Shown piece by piece: positions 1 to 7,446 of a stretch of 64,000 nucleotides of DNA (its first letter is position 1; each line of letters begins with the position of its first letter). Source of the DNA: Rhodococcus sp. IEGM 1409 (GTDB lineage Bacteria; Actinomycetota; Actinomycetes; Mycobacteriales; Mycobacteriaceae); the NCBI RefSeq assembly GCF_030056735.1, contig NZ_JASHKN010000007.1, positions 259,891 to 323,890 on the forward strand. Reading direction: 5' to 3'. The notes beneath the pieces are model-generated. The model saw only the letters and a program-made list of their open reading frames with translations. It was not told the DNA's origin and searched no databases. A program made the position numbers and the translations under genes.

Positions 1-282
1 GTACGCGCACCTCGGGAGCTGTACGACCTACGAACCGATCCCGACGAGAAGATCAATCTGATCGATCGACCGGAAGTCTCGGCGGTACAGGCGGAATTGT
101 CTTCGCAGCTTCACAACTGGCGCGCCGAAACCGACGACCGTCTTCCCGACGAGGCATTGGGAAGCGCGATGGCCGTGCACCGCATGGCGGCGTACCTCGA
201 GAAGATCGGTGTCCGGCCCAACGTGCGGTCCGCCTACAGCGCGGATCGCGGATATCTCGAGTCGGACACCGAAAACCCCTAG
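1..282 (+). CDS. Sulfatase, C-terminal fragment (5' end outside window)
   Basis: An open frame enters from the left edge and ends at TAG 280-282, so only about 93 C-terminal residues are visible. The fragment carries the segment ELYDLRTDPDEKINL, typical of the C-terminal subdomain of alkaline-phosphatase-superfamily sulfatases (usual form ELYDLxxDPxExxNL). The catalytic Cys/Ser motif is not in the window, so activity cannot be judged. It converges on cysNC, with the two stop codons sharing CTAG. Its position next to sulfate activation genes fits release of sulfate from sulfate esters; that link is inference. Confidence 0.7.
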   Translation, partial: VRAPRELYDLRTDPDEKINLIDRPEVSAVQAELSSQLHNWRAETDDRLPDEALGSAMAVHRMAAYLEKIGVRPNVRSAYSADRGYLESDTENP

Positions 283-2159
283 GTTTGAGCGGTCTCTCGC
301 TCCTCCAACAATGCCATGACCCGCTCGACCAGTTCACTGATGTCAGCGCCGGTCGTGTCGAAAGCCAGGTCCGGAGCTTCCGGCGTTTCGTACGGTGCGT
401 CGATTCCGGTGAGCCCCTTCAGTTCACCGGCCCGCGCACGCGCATACAAGCCCTTGGGATCTCGACGTTCGCATTCTTCGACGGGAGTGGTGACGGCAAC
501 TTCCAGGAAAGTGAGTCCGGCAGCTTCGTTGAGAGCACGCGCAATTGCTCGGTCCGAACGCAGCGGCGAGACCATCGACGCGATGGCCACTACGCCGGCG
601 TCGGCGAACAGTCGAGTGAGATGCCCGACGCGACGGATGTTCTCAGCCCGGTCTCCCGGCGAGAACCCGAGATCGTCGGAGATGCCGTGGCGCACGTTGT
701 CGCCGTCCAGAAGATACGCGGTGCGTCCGGCCTCGACCAGCGCACGCTCGACAGCCACGGCGACGGTGGACTTTCCGGAGGCAGGCAGGCCGGTAAGCCA
801 GATCGTTGCACCCTTCTGGGTAGTCGACGCCCACCGTCGTTGACGCTCGAGTGAGGACGGGTGCCATTTGATGTCGCTGCGGGTCTGCTCGCCGGGAACA
901 ACGACGCGGGGTTCGAGAATGGTGCCTGCACCGACGGTGTCATTGCTCTGCTCGTCGATCAGAATGAACGCACCAGAGTCTCGATTGTGGTCGTAGGTGT
1001 CGGCGACGACCACGGAACTGGTTCGGAGCGTGACCGTTCCGATGTCGTTGAGCCCCAACTCCACCGGGCTGTCCTGCTCGTCGAGTGTCTCGGGATCGAG
1101 TCGGGTGTGCAGTTCTTGAACGGTCGCTCGCACGGTTCGGGACGTGTGTTTGAGTGCTATCCGGTCACCGGCGCGCAACGGGGTGTTGGACAACCAGCAG
1201 ATCGTGACGTCCAGTTCTCGGGCCAGCACCGGCAAATGGGCCTGTGCGCCGCCACTGACCAGAACGTCGCCACGTCCGACGTCGATGTCGTCGGCCAGTT
1301 CCACCGAAACCGACAGTGGTGCAACGGCAGTGATGCGACTTTCGTCAAGAGTGTCCAGCCCGATCACGGTGCTCTTCGAGCCGGACGGCAGAACCACCAC
1401 TTCGTCTCCGACACTCAGCGTGCCTGCTGAAATTCTGCCGGTGTATCGGCGACGGTTCTGCGGATCGGGGCGCGAAACCCACTGCACGGGAAGCCGGAGC
1501 TCTTCGGTGCGAGTCGCAGGCGCATGGAGTTCGACGCCTTCGAGGTACTCGAGGAGCGTCGGCCCGTCGTACCACGCGGTATTCTCCGAACGGGTCACGA
1601 CATTGTCGCCGGCTTTCGCGGAGACCGGGATGGCGAGTACGTCTTCGCGTCCGACTTGTCGCGCCAGGGCCCGCAGTTCTTCCTGTACCTGAGCGAATCG
1701 CGCTTCGTCGAAGTCCACCAGATCGATCTTGTTCACCACTGCCACAAGGTTCGGAACACCGAGCAGCGCAGCGATTCTGGCGTGCCGACGCGTCTGACGC
1801 AGCACTCCGGTCCTCGCGTCGACCAACAGGACCGCTACGTGTGCGTTGGATGCGCCGGTGAACATGTTGCGCGTGTAACGCTCGTGCCCCGGAGTATCCG
1901 CGAGTACGTAACTTCTTGTGGGAGTGGAGAAGAACCGGTAGGCAACGTCGATCGTGATTCCCTGTTCACGCTCGGCGCGCAGTCCGTCGGAGAGTGCGGC
2001 CAGATCAGCGACACCATTCTCGTCGGTCACGGAATCGAGGTGATCGGTGGGCAGGCTGCCGGTGTCGTGCAACAGCCGGCCGATCAGCGTGCTCTTGCCG
2101 TCGTCGACGCTACCCGCCGTTGCCAGCCGCAGGAGTTGGCGAGTGATGGTGGTGGTCAT
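279..2159 (-). CDS. cysNC: Bifunctional sulfate adenylyltransferase large subunit / adenylylsulfate kinase (CysN-CysC fusion)
   Basis: A 626-aa fusion that makes APS (with CysD, driven by GTP hydrolysis) and phosphorylates it to PAPS. The N-terminal EF-Tu-like GTPase has G1 GSVDDGKS (16-23), switch-like EREQGITID (63-71), DTPGH (88-92), NKID and SAKAGDN. The C-terminal APS kinase begins near residue 445 with P-loop GLPASGKST (457-465), followed by LLDGDNVRHG and the RDPKGLY region. The ATG at 2159 overlaps the cysD stop as TGATG, implying translational coupling. The order stf0-cysD-cysNC suggests PAPS is made for the sulfotransferase and possibly for sulfate reduction. Confidence 0.95.
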   Translation of the reverse strand: MTTTITRQLLRLATAGSVDDGKSTLIGRLLHDTGSLPTDHLDSVTDENGVADLAALSDGLRAEREQGITIDVAYRFFSTPTRSYVLADTPGHERYTRNMFTGASNAHVAVLLVDARTGVLRQTRRHARIAALLGVPNLVAVVNKIDLVDFDEARFAQVQEELRALARQVGREDVLAIPVSAKAGDNVVTRSENTAWYDGPTLLEYLEGVELHAPATRTEELRLPVQWVSRPDPQNRRRYTGRISAGTLSVGDEVVVLPSGSKSTVIGLDTLDESRITAVAPLSVSVELADDIDVGRGDVLVSGGAQAHLPVLARELDVTICWLSNTPLRAGDRIALKHTSRTVRATVQELHTRLDPETLDEQDSPVELGLNDIGTVTLRTSSVVVADTYDHNRDSGAFILIDEQSNDTVGAGTILEPRVVVPGEQTRSDIKWHPSSLERQRRWASTTQKGATIWLTGLPASGKSTVAVAVERALVEAGRTAYLLDGDNVRHGISDDLGFSPGDRAENIRRVGHLTRLFADAGVVAIASMVSPLRSDRAIARALNEAAGLTFLEVAVTTPVEECERRDPKGLYARARAGELKGLTGIDAPYETPEAPDLAFDTTGADISELVERVMALLEERETAQT

Positions 2160-3073
2160 CAGAAGTAGCCCTCACGCTTTCGGTCTTCCATCGCGGCGAC
2201 CGACGTTCGATCGTCTGCGCGAGTCTCGCCTCGTTCGGATACCGTCGCGGCCGAGATCTCGGTGACGACGTCGTCGATGGTGGTGGCATGAGATCGAACA
2301 GCGCCCGTGATGGTCAGATCGCCGACGGTTCGATACCGCACCCATTCGGTTGTAGCCGAAGCATTCTCGGCATCGGTGCTGAATTCGGAAGCGGCGAGGA
2401 GCATTCCGTCGCGCTCGAATACCCTCCGTTCGTGCGCGAAATAGATGGACGGCAGTTCCAGTTCCTCCTGGGCGATGTAGCGCCAGATGTCGAGTTCGGT
2501 CCAGTTGCTCAGCGGGAAAACACGAACGGACTCGCCGCGTCTTATCCGCCCGTTGTAGAGCGACCACGGTTCGGCCCGTTGCGCCCGTGGGTCCCACTGG
2601 CCGAACTCGTCCCGGAAGCTGAGCACTCTTTCCTTGGCGCGCGCACGTTCTTCATCCCGGCGGGCGCCACCGAACGCGGCGTCGAACCTTCCGCCTTCGA
2701 GAGCGTCGAGCAGGGTTCTGGTCTGCAGTCGGTTTCGTGATCGGCTGGTCTCGGTCGACTCCTGCACTCTGCCCTGGTCGATCGAATCCTGAACGGAGGC
2801 AACCAGAAGTGTGTGTCCACCCTCCTTGATTCGGCGGTCGCGAAATTCGATGACTTCCTCGAAATTGTGACCGGTGTCGACGTGCAACACCGGGAAGGGG
2901 AGCGGCGACGGTCGAAACGCCTTCTCGGCCAGCCGAAGCAGGACTATCGAGTCCTTGCCCGCCGAGAAGAGTAGTACCGGTCTTTCGAGTTCTGCCACCA
3001 CCTCTCGAATGATGTGAACCGCTTCGGATTCGAGAACTCGGAGTTCGTCGACCACATCGGTGACGGTGCTCAT
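2159..3073 (-). CDS. cysD: Sulfate adenylyltransferase small subunit CysD
   Basis: 304 aa, PAPS-reductase/ATP-sulfurylase superfamily. The PP-loop SAGKDS is at residues 37-42, and VDTGHNF and SNWTELDIW follow as in CysD proteins. With CysN it adenylates sulfate to APS. I use ATG 3073, which overlaps the TGA of stf0 as ATGA; an upstream in-frame extension would run through stf0 and has no support. The C-terminus GYF is followed by a TGATG junction with cysNC. Confidence 0.95.
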   Translation of the reverse strand: MSTVTDVVDELRVLESEAVHIIREVVAELERPVLLFSAGKDSIVLLRLAEKAFRPSPLPFPVLHVDTGHNFEEVIEFRDRRIKEGGHTLLVASVQDSIDQGRVQESTETSRSRNRLQTRTLLDALEGGRFDAAFGGARRDEERARAKERVLSFRDEFGQWDPRAQRAEPWSLYNGRIRRGESVRVFPLSNWTELDIWRYIAQEELELPSIYFAHERRVFERDGMLLAASEFSTDAENASATTEWVRYRTVGDLTITGAVRSHATTIDDVVTEISAATVSERGETRADDRTSVAAMEDRKREGYF

Positions 3074-3879
3074 GTGACGGGGTATCCGTTCTGTTCGGCG
3101 TCGATGCGGTAACGCTGCACCCATTCGCGGGATCGTCCGTCGCTCTGACGACGCAGCGGCGGGGGTGGGGCCAGTTGTCCGTCGAGACCGAGGGAGATGA
3201 GGGTTTTTGCGACCACGGACTGCGGGTCTTCGGTGAGATCGCGGAACCCGATCTCGATGGGAGAGATGTCCTCCTCCTCGAACCAGCGCTTCCACTGTCG
3301 TTCCTGCTCACCGAGAATCGTCACCAGGTGTGCAATTCCGAGTGCGTTGTAATGCGCACCGTCCGAGAGATTCGGCGGGGTGGCGTCGTCGCGCCAGACC
3401 TGCGTCTGCACGGCGCGCCACATCGACACAGCCTGAGCGACGACATCTTCTCGATAGACGTGGATGAACTGCAGTTCGTGATCGAGGGTGTCATGGAGTG
3501 CGGAACGTAGATCAGTCCCACTGCGCCACGGCAATCCGGCCGCGCGATCGAGCAGGAGCGGCGTCTGATTCCACATCAGCTTGCCACCCCAGACTCCGTT
3601 GGGTGTCCGGCCGAGTTCGAGAAGTTGTGTGCGCCACTGCTCGGAGGTGCGAGTGTCCGGCGTGCCCGGGTGGAACGGGGCGAGCAGACCCAGGACGGAC
3701 TCGTCCGTGACGTCCTCGAACCACTGCCTCGGTTGCGGCGATCGAGAGGTCTCGGGGAGGTATTGGAAGAACTCTTCCGGCTCACCTGCGACCCCTGTTG
3801 CGCGCAGGGATTCGACCAGCAAAGTACTGCCGCTGCGCTGCGAAGCGCAGACGAGAAACGAGCGATGGGCCTCCGTCAT
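3070..3879 (-). CDS. stf0: Trehalose 2-sulfotransferase, Stf0 type
   Basis: 269 aa from ATG 3879; a TTG start at 3915 would add 12 residues unlike the family. It shows the PAPS 5'-phosphosulfate loop SQRSGSTLL (13-21), the following GVAGEPEEFFQY segment that in mycobacterial Stf0 holds the catalytic glutamate, and NGVWGGKLMWNQTPLL. Length and motifs match Stf0, which sulfates trehalose as the first step to sulfolipid-1 in M. tuberculosis. It is the first gene of a tightly coupled stf0-cysD-cysNC operon, so PAPS supply and use are co-expressed. The final product here is unknown: no Pks2 or PapA homologue is in the window. Confidence 0.9.
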   Translation of the reverse strand: MTEAHRSFLVCASQRSGSTLLVESLRATGVAGEPEEFFQYLPETSRSPQPRQWFEDVTDESVLGLLAPFHPGTPDTRTSEQWRTQLLELGRTPNGVWGGKLMWNQTPLLLDRAAGLPWRSGTDLRSALHDTLDHELQFIHVYREDVVAQAVSMWRAVQTQVWRDDATPPNLSDGAHYNALGIAHLVTILGEQERQWKRWFEEEDISPIEIGFRDLTEDPQSVVAKTLISLGLDGQLAPPPPLRRQSDGRSREWVQRYRIDAEQNGYPVT

Positions 3880-3930
3880 GCGAGCAACGCTAAGGGTGGC
3901 CGGAAACCGCCGCAAGCTGGGAAAATAAAC

Positions 3931-3967
3931 TCACGTAGAGGTTAAATCTCGACGTGAAACGTTAAAT
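3931..3967. promoter_or_regulatory. Repeat-rich upstream region of the stf0-cysDNC operon
   Basis: The 122-bp gap between copD and stf0 holds an inverted pair TCACGT (3931-3936) / ACGTGA (3952-3957). It also holds a direct repeat GTTAAAT at 3941-3947 and 3961-3967, exactly 20 bp (two helical turns) apart. Such phasing upstream of an operon suggests a regulator binding site, but no regulator can be named. Confidence 0.35.
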
Positions 3968-4001
3968 GTGCGGGTCGCGAAATCTTGCGCTACGGCATGT
4001 C

Positions 4002-4943
4002 TTACGCAGTTGTCGCAAGGGCTGCGGCGAGCCCGAAAGCGATGGCCATGAAGACAACTTCACCGATGGCGCGGCGCAGGGATCCGTCCGCGCTCATGCG
4101 GTGTGCCGCACTCGCGACTACCCACGTCCGACGCCACCACCACCCCAGTGCGACGAGTAGTGAGATCGCCACGATCTTGGCGAGGATCACTCGGCCGTAT
4201 GCGGTGTCGTAGAAGGCGGAGAGCGAGTCGAGTCGCACGACGGCGTTGACGATACCGGTGACGACCAACGCGAGGACGCAGCGCCAGGCGAGGGCGGAGT
4301 ACTTGGGCAACCAGAGCGCCCACGCACCGCGCGACGGTGCGGCAAGCGCGAGTGCGGCGAGCACGCCGAACCACAAGGCCGAAGCGAGGACGTGAACGGC
4401 GTCGAGGATCGATCCGAAGCTCTGCTGGGCCATGTGGCCGGTGATCGGGCGGGCAGCGAGGGCCAACGCGGAGACGACCAATGCCGGTGCGACGGGAACG
4501 GTCTCGGGATTGGTGAATCCGTAGACGCCGTAGCAGACGACGGCAAACGCGCACGCGATGATCGCGACACCGACGCGGCCGACATTGACCTCCGAGACGA
4601 AAGCGCCGAAGTGCCCGATGGTCAGCGAGGCGACCGGGGCGCCGTCTGCCGCTGCGGCATTGAGTACGAGGAGCGTGATCTCGGCAACGAGCCAGACCGC
4701 CGCCGCCGCGGTGAGCTGGGTCCACATGACAGCGGGGGTTGTTGCCGGGCGGCGTTCACCGCGGCCCATCCAGCCGAGCGTCGCGATACCCAGTGTCAAC
4801 GAGCCGCATCCGATTGCGAGAACGCGGACAGTGCTCGACGATTCGGGTCCTGACGGGCTCGCGAGGCCCCAGGCGATCAGGACTCCCAGCAGAGCTGTGG
4901 GTACGGCAAACAGCAACCACCACCTGTTTGCCGTACCCGTCAC
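4002..4943 (-). CDS. copD: CopD-family copper resistance membrane protein
   Basis: 313 aa from GTG 4943, five bases after the copC stop begins, so the two are coupled. An in-frame ATG at 5054 would lie inside copC and gives a Ser/Cys-rich, implausible N-terminus. About eight hydrophobic segments are visible. The central histidine-containing region (GHMAQQSFGSILDAVHVLA) and the C-terminal conserved block match the CopD/PcoD inner-membrane family. The family is linked to copper handling with CopC; substrate direction is not certain. Confidence 0.85.
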   Translation of the reverse strand: MTGTANRWWLLFAVPTALLGVLIAWGLASPSGPESSSTVRVLAIGCGSLTLGIATLGWMGRGERRPATTPAVMWTQLTAAAAVWLVAEITLLVLNAAAADGAPVASLTIGHFGAFVSEVNVGRVGVAIIACAFAVVCYGVYGFTNPETVPVAPALVVSALALAARPITGHMAQQSFGSILDAVHVLASALWFGVLAALALAAPSRGAWALWLPKYSALAWRCVLALVVTGIVNAVVRLDSLSAFYDTAYGRVILAKIVAISLLVALGWWWRRTWVVASAAHRMSADGSLRRAIGEVVFMAIAFGLAAALATTA

Positions 4944-4947
4944 GCGA

Positions 4948-5466
4948 TCAGCTCGACTTCGGCTTACGGAGCACGAAGAACAGCGCACCGCCGAATACGA
5001 CGACGCCGGCGACGATGAAGATCCACACCGGCATGCTGCCGGACTCCGACTCACCCGTGCTCGACGCGGCGGCAGCGCCGGGAGTTCCCGACCCCGCTTC
5101 GGTGAGGGTGAAGGTCAGGGTTCCGTTGACGGGGTGGCCGTCGGCGGAAGTGACGCGGTACGCGATGGTGTAGACGCCGGTCGGTCCGAGATCGCCGAGG
5201 TCTGCACTGACAGTGGGACCTTCGACAGACGGATCGCTCTTGGTCCAGAGGTTGCCGTCGGGACCGGTGACGGTCAGTGCCGCGAACTGCGCCTGCAGGG
5301 CCTCGTTGAACGTGACCGAAACCTTGTCAGGCGCAACTTGAACGGACGCACCGTTTTCCGGGTTGGAGCCGACCACCGCGGAGTGTGCACTTGCAGTGCC
5401 CATTCCGAGCATCGTGGCCAGCATCGCGAGCATGCCGACGGCGATGACCTTGATCCGGGTACTCAT
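4948..5466 (-). CDS. copC: CopC-domain copper-binding exported protein with C-terminal membrane anchor
   Basis: 172 aa. A Sec signal peptide ends in TASA and leaves an N-terminal Ala-His-Ser, the usual copper-ligand position of CopC proteins. The beta-sandwich CopC domain follows (GSNPENGASV, VTFNEAL, YRVTSADGHPVNGT), with a second conserved His in DGHP. A Ser/Gly/Ala linker leads to one transmembrane helix and a short KPKSS tail, so it is probably an extracytoplasmic anchored copper carrier. Its ATG overlaps the upstream ycnI stop as TGATG. Confidence 0.9.
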   Translation of the reverse strand: MSTRIKVIAVGMLAMLATMLGMGTASAHSAVVGSNPENGASVQVAPDKVSVTFNEALQAQFAALTVTGPDGNLWTKSDPSVEGPTVSADLGDLGPTGVYTIAYRVTSADGHPVNGTLTFTLTEAGSGTPGAAAASSTGESESGSMPVWIFIVAGVVVFGGALFFVLRKPKSS

Positions 5467-6122
5467 CAGCGCTTGCTCCTGACCAGTGCGCCGAGGCCGA
5501 GTGCTGCGCCGAGAGCGCCGAGCACCAGGCCGACGCCGCCGAGCCAGCGAGCAGTGTTGTCCGACGAAGAAGATTCGGATGCAGCGGAAGTCTCGGCAGC
5601 AGGCGCTCCGTGGGCGTCACCGGTGGACGCGGCGAGACTCAGCGTCGGTGCGGGCTTGTCCGGCTCACTGCCGTCGGCAAGTTCTTCCTGATCCCAGTTG
5701 ACGACGTTGCCGTCGCTGTAAGTCTGGACGGCCTTGAACTCGACCTCTTCCTGCTCCGGCAGTGGGCCGGCGGAAAGGACGAACTGCTGGAACTGGCCGG
5801 GTGCGATTCCGACGCCGGGGTCGGCCGTCCACGTCACGGACTTGGCGACCAACGAGGTGGGGTCCTTCTCCACGACGGCGGTCCAGCCGGGCAACGGTTC
5901 GGTACGTGCCGACTTGAGGTCGGGGAGCGCCACCGTCAGCTTGGTGGTCGAAGCGGTGTCGGATTCGGTGGGCACACGGAACGTGAGAACGGAGTATCCG
6001 CCCTGCGTAGCTCCTGGTGCGACGACGCTGACGTGTGCTGAAGCAATTCCGGCGGCCAGCAGCACGGCGCTGCCGGTAGCGACGGTCGTGACAACCGCAC
6101 GCGAAATCAGGGTGTTCTTCAT
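5466..6122 (-). CDS. ycnI: YcnI-like (DUF1775) exported copper-associated protein
   Basis: 218 aa with a signal peptide ending GIASA and a mature N-terminus starting His-Val, the conserved metal-ligand histidine of YcnI proteins. The DUF1775 domain spans about residues 30-165 (GGYSVLTFRVPTES, PGWTAVVEKD, WTADPGVGIAPGQF). A Ser/Ala-rich spacer and one C-terminal helix with a positively charged tail anchor it to the membrane. YcnI proteins occur with CopC and CopD; the B. subtilis protein binds Cu(II). Gene order here is ycnI-copC-copD. Confidence 0.9.
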   Translation of the reverse strand: MKNTLISRAVVTTVATGSAVLLAAGIASAHVSVVAPGATQGGYSVLTFRVPTESDTASTTKLTVALPDLKSARTEPLPGWTAVVEKDPTSLVAKSVTWTADPGVGIAPGQFQQFVLSAGPLPEQEEVEFKAVQTYSDGNVVNWDQEELADGSEPDKPAPTLSLAASTGDAHGAPAAETSAASESSSSDNTARWLGGVGLVLGALGAALGLGALVRSKR

Positions 6123-6174
6123 GTCGGGAAGTGTCCTCTTGGTTTGGTGAAGGGCTGGGGAGTTCTACGAATCT

Positions 6175-6690
6175 TCAGACCAGTGCAGGAGGACCGCGCC
6201 GCGAGATGCTGGCGCGAAGAAGAGCGTCGACGGGTCCGTGATGGATTCCGGTCGAGACGGTGTGGCCGCGGGAAGTGACGGCGGCGGGAGCCAGGGACGC
6301 CAGGACGACGTGTAAAGCGTGGGTGACAACGCGGTAGAGGCGCTCGGCGGCCAGGACCGCCACCGCACAGGCGACGGTGGCACCGGCATGAGCACCGAGC
6401 ATCACCAATCCCGGAGCGGGCGAATGAGCGTGCTCGGAGAGCGTCATGGTGGTGTGCGCGGCCAGCTGACCCAGGCCCAGAGCCAGGATCAGGGCAGCGG
6501 GCCCCCGAGAGAAGGCGGGAAGGGTGGCCGTCACGGCGCCGACGGTTGCGCAGACGGCGAGCAACAGGGTCAGCGACGACGACTGTGGCAGCTCGCCTCC
6601 GCCGATCCCGTGCGCGGCGACAGCGAGAGCAGCCGAAGCGGAACCGACAGATATCCCCCGGAGGGTCGCGGTCTGCTCGGCTGCTCTCAC
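6175..6690 (-). CDS. Small polytopic membrane protein of the copper cluster
   Basis: 171 aa from GTG 6690, preceded by an AGAAGAA-like ribosome site. About five hydrophobic helices are visible, with several histidines (HTTMTLSEHAHS, GAHAG, STGIHHGP) that could bind metal. I do not recognise a named family. It lies 14 bp after the DUF6474 gene and 52 bp before ycnI on the same strand, so it probably belongs to the same operon. A role in copper delivery is inference from position and His content. Confidence 0.7.
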   Translation of the reverse strand: MRAAEQTATLRGISVGSASAALAVAAHGIGGGELPQSSSLTLLLAVCATVGAVTATLPAFSRGPAALILALGLGQLAAHTTMTLSEHAHSPAPGLVMLGAHAGATVACAVAVLAAERLYRVVTHALHVVLASLAPAAVTSRGHTVSTGIHHGPVDALLRASISRRGPPALV

Positions 6691-6704
6691 TGTTCTTCTC
6701 AGGT

Positions 6705-7358
6705 CTAGCGGACGCCGAGACGTGCGAGCAGATCTGCTTCGACGCCGTCGAGTTCGGAAGAAATCGCCTGGTGAGCTGCTTTGCGGCGTGCCTGCGGCAT
6801 CTGCTCCGCAGCGCGAACTGCCGTGCTGAGGTCGCCGAGGCGCTCACGGATGGAGGCGGCGAAACGCTGCGTCTCCGCGTCGTCGGGCTTGCGGCTGAGG
6901 ATCTCGGTGACCGAGCTCTCGGCACCGGCGATACGAGCGCTCAACTTCGCGCCGTGACCGGTGTAGTCACCGAGCTGGTCGACGGCGATGCCCATCTTCT
7001 GTGCGCGCGTGGTGTCGAGCTGGGCGCGCACAGCCGTTGCCGCACGGTAGGCGATCGGCAGGAGAACCGGGGCAAGCAGACGTGCCACACCCAGGTACTT
7101 ACGCACCTTGGCGACGGTCAGGCCCTGATTCGCAGCCGCTTTCTCCTGCGCCTTCAGGGTCGCGATCTGCGCCTTTTCGATCTTGTGCTGTGACTCGATC
7201 TCGGCTTTCTCCAGCTTCTTGAGCGACTTGGTCTCGACCTTGTCGCGCTTACGCTGGCTCTTGGCGTTGAGCTTCGCCTCGACCTCAGCCTTGTGCTTGA
7301 GAGCCTTTGCCTCCGCCTTGCGGGTGGCACGAGACTTTCGCTTCTTGAACAACCCCAT
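6705..7358 (-). CDS. Actinobacterial DUF6474-like coiled-coil protein
   Basis: 217 aa from ATG 7358 (MGLFKKRK). The first 80 residues are very Lys/Glu/Ala-rich and predict a long charged coiled coil. A short hydrophobic stretch follows (YLGVARLLAPVLLPIAYRA), then a helical C-terminal half. The in-frame extension upstream to 7670 would overlap the divergent nuclease gene. The function of this family is unknown; the layout suggests a membrane-associated structural protein. It is the first gene of the minus-strand run that ends with copD. Confidence 0.75.
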   Translation of the reverse strand: MGLFKKRKSRATRKAEAKALKHKAEVEAKLNAKSQRKRDKVETKSLKKLEKAEIESQHKIEKAQIATLKAQEKAAANQGLTVAKVRKYLGVARLLAPVLLPIAYRAATAVRAQLDTTRAQKMGIAVDQLGDYTGHGAKLSARIAGAESSVTEILSRKPDDAETQRFAASIRERLGDLSTAVRAAEQMPQARRKAAHQAISSELDGVEADLLARLGVR

Positions 7359-7446
7359 CGAAAAGGACCCCGTTTCCAGGTGTTTGTGTGTTGCCAGGTA
7401 CCTGCGCTTCGGCTTCAGCCTAGGGGAGCACATAATCTTCGTCATC

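Noticed and set aside
7183..7446. Upstream extension of the RecB-like nuclease
   Set aside because: It overlaps the divergent DUF6474 gene and reads its Lys/Glu-rich part as a hydrophobic, Ser/Leu-rich shadow.
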